From assembly GCF_029784155.1 (NCBI RefSeq), contig NC_073692.1, positions 333,145,920 through 333,209,919 on the forward strand: a DNA stretch of 64,000 bases, written 5' to 3'. The translations under genes were made by a program, and so were the position numbers. Below are positions 11,345 through 22,512 of this stretch, one piece after another. Source of the DNA: Uranotaenia lowii (lineage: Eukaryota > Arthropoda > Insecta > Diptera > Culicidae). Numbering within the stretch: position 1 is the stretch's first letter; each line of letters begins with the position of its first letter. Below the pieces are notes generated by a model that was given only the letters and a program-made list of their open reading frames with translations, was not told the DNA's origin and searched no databases.

Positions 11345-11984
11345 GAATAGCAAAAATCCAAGTCCCATTTTGTGGACTAAATTTAGCGCATTTTTTGGTT
11401 TCTTAACGGTTATCTCTCCGGGAATTGAAAGCCCTAAAAATTTCGTAAAGAAGATTTGCTTATTAATATGTTTCAACATGTATCAAACCCCTTTTTCAAC
11501 ACATTTTTTCTAGACCAACTCACTTTGCATTGAATATTCTGGGGCAGCGCTTCAACTTGAAACAAAAAATTCTCATCAAATGTCCAAATGTGGAAGCTTC
11601 TAAAGAATTTCGAATGTGCCGAATTGATTGTCCGGAAGTTTTTTGTGTTATTTAGATCGAAGCTGTAAACAATTGCACATCCTTGTACGACAACACTATT
11701 CAGGAACGGAAGAATGAAATATAGGAAAATTCTTCGGTAAACATACTAAAAAAAGGCTGAACTATTCTAAATTCATACGACATGATATTTTCGAGGGATA
11801 ACAATGACGTTAGAAAGTTTAACTTTTAAGTTTAAATCCATTTGTTCCATAATTTTTGTTTTCAGCTAGATTTACAAACAAAATGATTGATTTTTCATTA
11901 TTTGAATCTAGAAATATCTTATTTCTTAACAACTAATTTCCTTTTTATTCATTTTTTATCCTAAAATTTAGCTGAGAACAATTG
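11345..11984. other. AT-rich non-coding DNA
   Basis: No supported features. Confidence 0.5.
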
Positions 11985-12484
11985 CTCAAAACCTGGGGGA
12001 GGAAGACTGAAATTTTCTGCATCGTTTTCTGCATCGTTTTCTGCATCGTTTTTTTACTGTTCGGCAAAAAGCCAGCAATTGTTGAAAAGATTTGTAATCG
12101 TTCAAATTTTAACTTTAGATGATCAGTTTCGTGTTGCGAGTCATGTAACTCAGTTGTTTGGGTGCTAAATTAAGATTTAGCTAAATTTTTAGAACAACAA
12201 TTAATCAAACCATTTTTATTTATCAGCTACAAAACTTTGACGAAATTTGAGCGACCTAATACGCCATATCATACAAGAATTTTCCAGAGCACATCAAAAC
12301 CTAATTAAATCATTGTTTTATGCAAAACAAGTGCTTTTCAGCATCAAACAAGTTCTATTAAAAATCACTAAATAAGAAAGTAAAATTTTGAACCTCCGCA
12401 CTGGTCGGTAGATTGATGAGAGAAATTTGACGTTTGAAATATTTTTTTCTTTTTTTATTCAGTCTTCCTCTCCCAGCTCAAAAC
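11985..12484. mobile_element. hAT-like MITE, copy 1, with perfect 8-bp duplication
   Basis: The element (11993-12476, 484 bp) begins CTGGGGGAGGAAGACTGAA and ends TTCAGTCTTCCTCTCCCAG, near-perfect terminal inverted repeats of 19 bp. It is bounded by the identical octamer CTCAAAAC (11985-11992 and 12477-12484). An 8-bp duplication is the hallmark of hAT (also P) transposases, and this octamer fits the hAT preference nTnnnnAn. The interior is non-coding. A 12-bp word, TTTTCTGCATCG, is triplicated just inside the left end. A second copy in inverted orientation is at 23127-23592. Confidence 0.88.
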
Positions 12485-13309
12485 ATGTGGATGAGAATCA
12501 AATGAGGATCCAAATGTTTGCTTTGCTTTCTCAGCGTGTAGAATTGGAAAATAAGGAATCAAAACAGGAATCGCGAAGTGTCAAAAACAGTGAGGTCAGC
12601 GAGTGCGTGAATCGACCTATTGCAAAGCTATTCTGCCTTGAAATAAAATCTACGGTTTTTTGTAAAAATTGATCACATGTGAAAAAATATATGCGAATTG
12701 CAAAATTTTTGCGGAATCAAAAATGTGAGCGAAGGATACTGTGAGTAATGGAATTATTGTTACATGACGGTTACAGTTTGTAAACTGACAATAACATCCG
12801 TACACCCCTCGTCGAACTGTGAGCCGTTTCATGTGTAGCGCTTCTTCTATCTCCCTCTCTTTCGAACGGCCACATGCTTTAGGACCTCAGTCTACAACCG
12901 TACAACCAGAGAACGACTTGCGCACAGATATGCGCTTTTGGTAATTCAGTAACCGAAGATTTCCTGGTGATTGTCTAGTATTTTAATGATACGTACCGCG
13001 CAAAAAACACTGTCTGTTTTAATTCCGAAAAACCTCGTAAATTCCAAAGAACGGCGTAAAAAAGATCACAATTTATGGACACAATTAAGACCGCACGGTG
13101 CACTGTGCTAGAACCTTGTGACGACTTCGCAAAATAAATTTTAGGCGTCATTTTGAAATTCAAGATGGGACTACTTCCGCCTAACTTCTAAATACTTTAA
13201 ATGCCTGAAAATCGCATGAAACATTCACGATTTGTGTAAAGGGAGGAAGGACACTATTAGTAGTAGTCGAATTTTGCTGTCTAACGCTATGGTACATCAT
13301 ATTGAAATA
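12485..13309. other. Non-coding DNA
   Basis: A GC-richer patch lies at 12830-13170. No recognisable gene. Short frames at 12427-12672 and 12975-13163 carry no motif, and the first runs out of the MITE. Confidence 0.4.
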
Positions 13310-13794
13310 TTATGAAAAAAACAAATCACGAAACTCTGACAAACATATGAGATAAAATATGAATGTGATAATGACAAAAATATGGAAAAATAAGGCAAAA
13401 ATTTTATAAATCTGACAATAAAATGAAAAAATTATGACGAAATTTATAAAAAAAATTAATAAAAATATGACAGATGGCAGAAATTTCACAAAAATATCAA
13501 AAAAATCTTACAAAACAATAAAAAAAATTATAATAATAGCAATAAAATTACAGACATCTGACAATACTACAAAAATATAACAAATGTGATAAAAGTTTGA
13601 CAAAATTGACTGAAATACAATAGAATTTTGACAAAATATGATAAACACTTGACAAAACTGTCAATTTTTTTTCGTTTTATTGTAAGTTTTTGTCCTTATT
13701 TTGTCATTTTTTTCATTTGTTGTATTTTTGTCAAAGTTTTGTTTAATTTATTTAATTTGATTTCTAATAATTTTTAATAGTTCTGTCTTTTTTT

Positions 13795-13990
13795 TGTTTC
13801 TACTGTAGTCGTGTCTTGATGTCATTCACGATTTACATCAATGATGCTTTTTGCGGAAAACTACCGGAAAACCAACGGAAAACTTCTGCGGTACAACAAT
13901 GTTCGATAATTACTCTAGCGGATTTGAACCAATGGACGTCGTCTCAGAGAACAGTTGGCTTTCCAACTGAACTGTATATAACACTATACA
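13795..13990 (+). other. Non-satellite segment inside the decayed satellite
   Basis: About 195 bp of higher-complexity sequence. In one frame it reads SFTIYINDAF, which resembles the IYIND motif just upstream of the YADD box in non-LTR reverse transcriptases, but the expected flanking motifs are not seen. A small LINE fragment is possible, with low confidence. Confidence 0.25.
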
Positions 13991-14488
13991 TAGTTTGTTT
14001 AAATTTTGACATATTTTGCTATTATTTTGTCATATTTTTCTCATATTTGTCATATTTTTTCAAAACACTTTTCATTTTTTGTGATATTTCAAAAATATTT
14101 GTCATTGAACTGTCGTATTTGTCATCATTTTGACATTTTTTGACAATTTTTGTCAGAATTGAGTTATATTTTTATCCCATTCATCAAAACTTTGTCCAAT
14201 TTCTGTCATTATTTTGTCATATTTGTGTCATAGTTTTGTCAGAACTATGTCATATTTAAGCACATTTGTCATATTTTTGTCGTTTTAATGCCAAATTTTG
14301 TGCCAAATTTTTACCAACTTTGTCATATTTTTGTACAGTTTCATCATATGTTTGTCAGGTTTTTGTGGTTCTATTTTTTTACTTATTTTAATTATGTCAT
14401 ATTTGTTGATTTTTGATCAAATATTTGTCCTTATTTAAGATCTGACAGGTTTTTGCAGTTTTGTAAAAATTGTCATATTTTATAGCAC

Positions 14489-15920
14489 ACTAGCTGACCC
14501 GGTGTACTTTGCTACCCCTTTAATGGAAAAAATGTCTTTTAAATTTATTATAGTTGAAATAAACTTCTATTTTTATTAATTTTCAACATTATTCAGATGC
14601 AAACTATTTTTCATGGATATGAGCTTCTAGATTGGCTTGAGTCTCAACGTAGCTTGATGGTTTGAAGGTTGAAAGAGCCATCTTTTAGAATAAAAAGGAA
14701 GGATCTTGAACACAATAAATAAATCCTTTAAATAAAAAAAATAGCCCCGCGAGGAGTATTAAGTTACAAGTAAATTTGTAGAACGTGTGCCCAACTTTAT
14801 GGAAACATTAAGACATGAGATTTTTTAATAATATGTATTTTTCATTAATTAATTATGAGAGTCACCATTCATTAAAATGGGAGGCATCTATCGATACAGT
14901 ATATCATATAATATTGTTAAAACTAATTTGTCAATTCAATAAATCAACTCATTATGGCAAAACACATACGTTTATCAATTTTTAACAAAAATCCTTTGAA
15001 ATTTGTTTAAATTTTGACAATTTATGTAAATTTTGTATGGGAGCCCCCCCCCCCCTTTTTTAAATATGAAATCTTTTGATAGTATTTAAGAAACCATCCC
15101 GGTCTTGAAAACGGCTACACACTAAATTTCAAGTTGATCGGTTCAATAGATTCTGAAAATCGTTTGAATTGTGTCATTTTTTGGTTATATTGTATGGGAG
15201 CTTCCACTCCTTTAAGTCTTTTGAGTCTATCGGGAACAGACAGACAGGCAGACAAACCTTCATTTTTATAAAAAATATATAGATAAAATGGGAAGCGTCT
15301 ATCAATACAATATATCATCAAATTTAGTAATAACTTATTTGTCAATTCAATAAATTTTTCCATAATTTCAAAAAGCTTTAGTTTATCAATTTTTAACAAA
15401 AATCCTTCAAGGATTATAAAAATTATGTAAATTTTTGTGAATTTTGTATGGTAGCCCCCTTTTTTAACTTGGAAGATTTTTGATAGTATTTTAGAAGTCA
15501 TTCCCGGTCTTTAAAAAGGCAACCTAACAAATTTCACGTTGATAGATTCAGTAGTCTACGAAAATTGTTCAAATTGAGTCTCATTTGTGTTAATTTTTAT
15601 GGAAGCCCCCTTTTTTTAGATTCGGGGAGGTTCATAAGTATTTAAGAATTAATTCCCGGTCTTGAAAACGGCTACACACCAAATTTCACGTTGATCGGTT
15701 CAGCAGTTTCCAAACATTGTTCGAATATTTAGTGCGATATTTTAATAAATTTTGTATGAGAATCCCCTCTCCCTTGAGTCGAAGCAGTTTGAAAGTATTT
15801 CAAAAATCATCTCCCACCCCAAAAATTTTTGCATACTAAATTACACATTGATATGTTCAGAAGTTTTAAAGTCTCTAGGGACAGACAGACAGACAAACAT
15901 TAATTTTTATATATATAGAT
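14489..15920 (+). repeat. ACTAGCTGACC...TATATAGAT repeat element, copy 1
   Basis: Starts ACTAGCTGACCCGG at 14489 and ends in a GACAGACAGACAGAC tract followed by TTTTTATATATATAGAT at 15920. This architecture, a GTCY tetranucleotide tract and a TA tract separated by a short core, resembles the dipteran mini-me class of microsatellite-bearing retroelements. The body holds degenerate ~150-bp repeats of the pattern TTTGTATGGGAGCCCCC ... CCCGGTCTTGAAAACGGC ... AAATTTCACGTTGATCGGTTCA. The block 14870-15288 is partly duplicated by 15288-15920. Satellite sequence lies on both sides, so this is an insertion into it. Confidence 0.6.
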
Positions 15921-16199
15921 TTGTCATAGTTTTGTCATTTTAGTCAATTTTTTTTTTCATATTTTTTATATTTGTCATATTTTAGGCATAATTGATAACT
16001 ACATTTGTCGTATTTTATTCAAAGTTCTGTCATTTGTCTCTTTTTCGTTTGTCATATTTTTGTCATAGTTCTCTCATATTTTTGTCATTTGATTATCAAA
16101 TTTAAATCATATTATTTCATATTTCTGTTACAGTTTTGATATGTTTCTGTTATTATTTTTATAACATTGGTTATTTTTCGGTATATTTTTTTCACCTCA

Positions 16200-18612
16200 T
16201 TTCATTTTTTCACCTAATGATATCTAAACTTTAGAGCAAAAAAGTGTCTCCCAAAAAATTCCTATAACTTTCCATCGAAATTCTGCAGCTCCGAAAAATT
16301 TCGTAAAACCTTCACAACAGTGAAGCAGTTGCGTGGTGTATGGCATCAAAAATCCAAAGCCATCAGCCAATCCTTTGGCGCTCATGTAGGAAGGTATCCG
16401 AAAAATCTGATGCTCGGATCTCCGGGAGACTTTACGGGTTTAGGGCCGGCGGCGGCCACAAAAACTCAGCTGCAGACGTATAAATTTGAATGATTTTTTC
16501 TCTTCTGCGTTGGCTCCCGGTTCCGAAACAGTGGGGTTAGATGGAGGCAGAGGGTGGTTGAGAAATTTTGCTTATATGCTTTTACTTTTATGTGCGCCAA
16601 CCTTCCTGGTGCCTAGCACAGGTTTTTGGGACATGTTCGCTGAGAGGCTGAACGGAAGTTGAAGCTGGCATGAGGGAAACCGGAGGAGCAAACGGAACAT
16701 AGTCTCTAATTTATGGCGCGTTTTTATTTGCTTGCGCCGGAATTTCGGTTGGCCTCAATTGGGTGCGAGCATGAGAATGCATAGATTTCGGGAAAGTTTG
16801 GACGAGAAAAAAAAACTGAAATAACAGCTTACGAATGTGATAGCAATTGCAGTTATTGAAATTTATGATATTGTTTCATTTTGGGAGTTCAGAATTAAAT
16901 CAGTTTCACAGTTGGTGACAGTTTTGATTTATGTTTCTTGGAATGTAAATTCTATCCTTTAAAACTTGATTTGCAGCAATTTAGAACTCTTTTGAAACCT
17001 AAATTTACGAAAAGAGGTCACATAGATTGAGAAAACAAAATTGTTAAATGTATCGCCATACCCAACTAAACCAGTCAAAGTGAATAAAAAGTTTCAATTT
17101 GTGCGATATGGAACTAAAATGTTCAGTAACGGTTTCTCTAAAATTTCGTCGGCCAATTTCCTCACACAACCTCATAAACGCTCATGTATAGCTGGATAGC
17201 CTTTTATAAGCTTTGAAAGTTCCTTTATTGTTTAATGCTAAGCACATGGAGAAATTCTTTTTATTTCTCTCGATAAATAAGTGTTTAGTAAAATCCTACT
17301 GCTTTGATAAATGAGTTCATTATCATTTCATCATCGCCTAAAATTGATTAAACAGAAACCGACTTCCCTTTCCCCTACTCAGAATCTTTTGATTAGCAAC
17401 AACTTCCAAGTGCCGCGATAAACATCTATCAACTGTCATACTTTATGAGACCCATTGAGAATAACTCGCTTTCTATTCTCGTTTGTTCGGTTATGAATGG
17501 TAGCGGTTCCAAGGGCGAATTTCCATCTCGTCTCTCGCCTGCCTCATAGAATTTGTTAACAATACCTGTCCCATAGCTTCCGAATTGTTTCAATCGAAAT
17601 GAATTGGCTTCGCACTACTTTTGATCCACAAAAAGTCCTCCTCCTTTGGCAGCAAGCAAAGCGCAACCAATCTTTCTTCCGTTTTGCTTGTGCCGGCTGT
17701 AAGAAAGCAATTTTCGTGGTTCTTATCACAATTTCATGCCTCCCGAAATTGGTTTGCCAATACTTTGTTACGAGAAAGTGAGGTTTATTCCTCGAGGAAC
17801 AAATTTGAATAACCAAAACGAGAAGAAAAAAAAGTGGTTGTTGTGAAAGAGTCCATTCAGTCAGGTCCACTCCCCAAGGCCAGAAGCAAGAACTGCTCCA
17901 ATCACGCCCACTAACTGCCCTGGTAGGGTAGGGCAAAAAGTGCCTGTACTGTACCGAGTAGGAACTGGATTATCTGGAAAAGTCACAGGTTAGATCGGGA
18001 TTGGTCGAATGACTTTTTCTTTTCCGGTACCAACTCAGTAAGTTCACTTCTCTTGAAATCGATATGGTTTAGTTCGGTTAGGTTGGGATGGTTTTTCCAC
18101 TGGCACATCGTCGTCGCCTTTCGTCGTCGTCGCTGCCTTTGTAATTAGTGTCGGATTAAGGTTAATCAGCTTCAACATGCCCTCGGGAACATTGAACGAA
18201 ACGTGACTTGATGGTAAACTTCTGAGCCAAAAGAGAGAGTAGCGGAAAAGTTTTGTGTAATCTAGATGGCAACACCCACACGGTGCTTACGCACTGTTAT
18301 GCTAAAGATGGGTTAGTTTTGATGTAATATGCTTAATGTTTGTGTAATTTTTTACTCGCAGATCCTTGCTTGTACCTATGGATTTTTACTGGTATTATAA
18401 ATGCTTAAGAAAATTATAAACCATAGAATAAAATTTAAGAACGAATCAATTGCCTGTTTCAACTGTAAAAATATATAAATTGTAAAACTTTGGAAGATTG
18501 AAGGGGAATTTTTAAGCCCAAAAGGCATGCATATGAATTTGTATTGTCTCAGGTCTTTGTTTGAAGATGCCTTTGTTCAATCTTAAGCTAAGAAGCTGAA
18601 TTAGGAGGCTAT
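16200..18612. other. GC-richer non-repetitive DNA
   Basis: Less AT-rich islands are at about 16250-16830 and 17330-18300. No domain is recognised in any frame, including the 126-codon minus-strand frame at 17556-17936. A run at 18141-18169 carries TAATTAG, GGATTA and TTAATC, homeodomain-like words. I see no exon boundaries I can defend. Confidence 0.35.
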
Positions 18613-19345
18613 TGTTGAAAACGCAGATTTCAGTGGTGGAATAGATTTATCTTTATTGAGGTTTGTTCGTTAGGTCCTTAAACAACTCCCCATTACATTA
18701 ACCATAGCTATTTTTTCACTTTCGATTTCGGAACGTATTACCACGAACACAATTTGTGTGGTCTCGCTTAACCGTGTGATGATGTAAACATTTGTACCGC
18801 ATTTACCATCATCATCTGTCATGAGCAATGATTGATCCCTTGTTCTTCGATTGAGAATTGAACACAAAGAGAGTGGAGAACCAAAACAAACCGTGTTTTG
18901 GTTCTGCATGGCGTTGCAGAAATCGTCTGCAGTCAAATCTTTTCGATCTGAAAAACGTTTGGCTCCAGAGCAATTGAGAATGCTGAACAGCTTTACATGC
19001 CTCGTATCAGCTTTGCCTTCGTAAACGCATCAGCTGGCTGATCTTCAGTCAAGATGTGTCGTAAAGATAACTGACCGCTTCTTACGATCTCCCTGATCAA
19101 AGCATACTTCTCGTCCAAATGCTTCATCCGCTGATAAGTCCGCGCCTTCTCCAGAGACGTTGTCCATCCATCGATGTGAAAGAAGTGCTAACCACACCCA
19201 ATTCACCGAGGAAGTTCGTTAACAACAAACCTTCCTGGTAACGCAGAACACGCTTCAGACCTGTTCCTATCCGCTGAGCTAGACGGGTATTTGCTTTGGA
19301 AGTAATCCAAATCAACCTCAACCACTGTAGCAGCACAGCAGCTTC
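18613..19345 (-). pseudogene. Ty1/copia 3' end: RNase H remnant and LTR fragment (copy A)
   Basis: On the minus strand near 19250 a frame reads LKRVLRYQEG, the copia RNase H start pattern. Near 19050-19130 it reads KHLDEKYALIREIV then LTEDQPADAFTKA, matching the conserved copia C-terminus (HIDxKYHFIRE ... TExQxADxxTK). Downstream (lower coordinates), 18690-18955 is collinear with 22517-22712. It ends with LTR edge sequence at 18613, where an AATAAA signal (near 18655 on the minus strand) and CAACA close the LTR. Most of the LTR and of pol is deleted. The element is dead, and only the 3' end is present. Confidence 0.75.
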
Positions 19346-20735
19346 TGCGACAGATGGCGGTGGAAGAGAAGCTAGACAAAGCGTTAGTAGCAGACCCCTT
19401 TTATAGAGCAATGAATGGCACAAATTGGGTGACCGATAGTACCAATCTGGCCGCAATAGGGGTGACAGGAAAGTTTCCCATACAAGAAGTGGTCACATCG
19501 AATGAGGAAGGCTTCGTGATAGCCAAATTCAATGGGATCTTCTTCTGTAGCTGCTACGCTCCTCCGAAGTGAACCTTGGAGAAGTTTAGCGCTACGATGG
19601 ATAGGAGAGTCGAGTTGCTCACAGGTCGAAACCCCGTTATTATCGCGGGGGATTTCAATGCGTGGGCCCAGGAATGGGGTAGTTCCCTTACGAACGCCAG
19701 AGGACAGAATCTACTTGAAGCACTTGCAAGGCTGAATGTGGACCTGGCAAACGTAGGTAATACTAGAACCTACCATAGAGAGGGACGTGTATCCATTATA
19801 GATATCACATTTGCTACTTCCAGATGGACAAGTAATTGGAGGGTGAGCGAGGACTACACTCATGATGACGAAAGTACTCACACGTGCTTGTGAAGCAGCA
19901 ATGACGAGGAGAGCGTAAGAACCCACATCCACCAGTTTATTGGTGGACTGAGGAAATCGTGAATTTGCGTTCCAGCTGCCTTCGCGCTAGACGAAACATG
20001 CAGAGAGCACGAACTCAAATGGAGAGAGACGAGCGTAGGCCGCTTTTCAAAAATGCGAAAAGGAACCTATGCAAGGCTATTAAAGAGAGTCAAAAAGGCA
20101 TTTTTAAGGAAACTTTGTCTTGATGTCAATGACCGACCATGGGGCGATGCCTACAGGATAGCTATGGCAAAAAACAAAAGCGGTAGGACACCACCTGAAA
20201 TGTGCCCCAACAAACTGAGGGAAATAACGAGAGAGCTGTCCCCTCATCATAATATCAAAAGCTGGCTGCAAGTTCCGTACGACTGGGATACGGGCGAGGA
20301 GGAGTTTATATCGTTGGAAGAACTGCGCGACCTCGCCAAATCCCTTCAGCTGGAAAAGGCTCCGGGTCCAGATGGTATCCCGAACATTGCAGTGAAGGCA
20401 GCGATTATGGAATTTCTCGAAATGTTCCGATTGTCACTGCAAATTTGTATAGAGGAAAGGATGTTTCCAGAAATTTGGAAACGGCAGAAGCTGGTTCTGC
20501 TGCCCAAACCAGGATAGCCATTGGGGAACTCATCGGCATACAGGCCAATATGCCTGCTGGATAGTTACGGTTGGAAAGATTTTGGAAAAGTTGATCTCGA
20601 AGAAGAGAAGAGGGGATCGTTTTTGTGCGGTAGTTACATTGGACGAGCGCAACGCCTTCAATAGTGTCAGCTTCAATTTTGGTCCTCCAGCCTACTTATC
20701 CAGACAAGTATTTATTCCTTTCAAAAACTTTATCT
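19346..20735 (+). pseudogene. R1-clade LINE fragment: endonuclease and start of RT
   Basis: The endonuclease part reads IFFCSCYAPP, then GDFNAWAQEWGS near 19650, LANVG, SIIDITFA and WRVSEDYTH near 19850, the APE-type endonuclease core of R1-like elements. A linker with YWWTEEI follows at about 19940. The RT N-terminus has PWGDAY, LEKAPGPDGIP near 20360, FPEIWKRQKLVLLPKPG near 20475, AYRPICLLDS and VVTLDERNAFNS near 20640. Damage: an in-frame TGA at 19570, frameshifts near 19893 and 20050, and a TAG at 20515. The copy stops before the YADD motif, where the CR1-like element begins. It is therefore both 5' and 3' incomplete. Confidence 0.82.
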
Positions 20736-22512
20736 CCGTGTGATAATATTTCATCCGAATACAGATGCCACGCGAACTCTCGCTAATTCCCGCCCGCTAG
20801 TACTTCGGCCATTTCTTGGGTTTAAGCACCAGGACACAGCGACGATCGCTTTATAGAGGCCCCGGAGCACTTCGACTCAGTCGTGCTGTTTTCTGCCTGC
20901 ATCTTCAGTCGTCCTGGCCCTGAGTTCGTTGAAGGCGAGATGGTTCTCCAGACCGCTCTCACAGGCAAGTATCCCGTTATGATGAGAACATGTTCCTCGC
21001 GTATCCAAATTTCCGATTCTTGACAGATCAAACCCGCGAAATCATCTAGACTTTGCTACATCTACTGGGTCTCCAGCACTGGGACGCAACGTATCAGGAA
21101 CTACGGAGACCTCTGAGTCCTTCAACTCAGTCGCGCTGTTTACTGCCAGTGACAACAGTCGTCCTGACCCTGAGTTTGTCTATAGTGAAGGAGTTCTCCA
21201 GCATGCGCTTTCGATTCATTTCGATTCATCTGAGCCTATCAATGTTTACTACCAGAACGTTGGGGGTGTCAATTCCTGTTTGGTTGATTTCCTCCTTGCC
21301 AGGACATGCTCCTGCTACGAAATCATCGCATTTACAGAAACATGGCTAAAGACCGCACCTTATCCAGTCAAATAATCGGCCCATTATGAAGTGTTCCGTT
21401 GCGATCGAAGCCCCCTGAACAGCAAAAAAGCGGAGTTTTATTTGCTGTCAAGTTTAGACTCCCGGTTCAGCTTATCGAAGACAGTTCCTGGGACGATTAG
21501 GAACTTCTTTGGGCTCGACAAAGGAAAAATACCGCTAGCTGAATACGGCATACGATAAAAGCAGTAGAACTATCTCTATCAGCTTCAGCGCAATTTTAAG
21601 ACCAACCCGAGATCTTTCTGGAAGCACGTCAAAAATTAACGAAAAGAATCTAGGCTTTTGTTCTTGGACGGCTACACAGCGAAAACCGATCCCGAAATAT
21701 GCAATCTTTATGCTGAGAAATTTTCTAGCGTTTTCACTACTGGGTCTAATTCCTCAGAGCAAGTGGATATGGCTGTAGGAAATATCTCACTTCTAGATTC
21801 TTTCTTCAACGAGAATCCCTTCGATGACGCAGCCATTTTAAATGTGACAGCCAATCTAAAAAATTCCTCATCTACGGCTCTGGACGGGATACCAGTTATC
21901 TTCTTGAATCGTTTCATGCTACATTTGCTGACTACCATCAGACTTATTCTTCGAGCTTTGCTGGACTTCGCAATCTTTCCGCCCGCTTTGGAATGAAGCT
22001 TACTTGTTCCCGATACCCTGTTCACAAAAAAAAAAAGATGAGAGAGGAGTCAACAACTATCGCGGAATATCAGCTCTGTGTTCGATAGCCAAACTGTTCG
22101 AGCTGTTCGACTTTTACTTCGTTCGTGCAAGAAAGCTTCACCATGAAGTCCCAAACTGACGCCGTCTACACTGATCTGTGTTCTGCTATGGATAAAGTAT
22201 ATAAATCACGATATTGCAATCGCTAAACTCGATCGCTTAGGATTCTGTGGAGCTCTACAGAACTGGTTTCGAAGTCTTTTGACGGGACGAAAGATATCAG
22301 TTCAAAATGACAAAAACTTTTCATGAAAAATCTCCGTTTGTTCAGGTGTGTTCCAGGGAAGCCACTTGAGACCGATATTTTTCGTCAACTTTTTTAACGA
22401 TGTACTCACTCTCCTGGACGGCTCAAAACTTGCGTAGGCCGATGACTTCAAACTTCATCAATGGCCAATACGATATCGATCTGTTGAAACTTACGGTTCC
22501 CTCCGGAGTCCG

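Larger units (their letters stand above)
13310..16200. repeat. Decayed TTTTGTCATA-type satellite, with a strand switch
   Basis: From 13310 to about 13650 the plus strand is A-rich with recurring TGACAAAAATATGA words. From about 13655 to 14488, and again from 15921 to about 16200, the complementary words TTTTGTCATATTT recur. Spacing is irregular and identity is low, so this is an old array. The change of strand near 13650 makes a large imperfect inverted structure. The array is interrupted by a separate segment at 13795-13990 and by a repeat element at 14489-15920. The core word matches the 9-bp satellite at 54.3-57.1 kb. Confidence 0.65.

Noticed and set aside
14489..15920. CRISPR-like array from the repeated TTTGTATGGGAGCCCCC units
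   Set aside because: Unit spacing and repeat identity are irregular, and the sequence is eukaryotic transposon-like. No cas genes are present.
17556..17936. 126-codon minus-strand frame with Arg/Lys-rich tail
   Set aside because: No recognisable domain. Overlapping plus-strand frames are equally open.
19124..19456. 110-codon minus-strand frame as a gene
   Set aside because: Its useful part is the copia RNase H remnant and the rest is antisense to the R1-like endonuclease.
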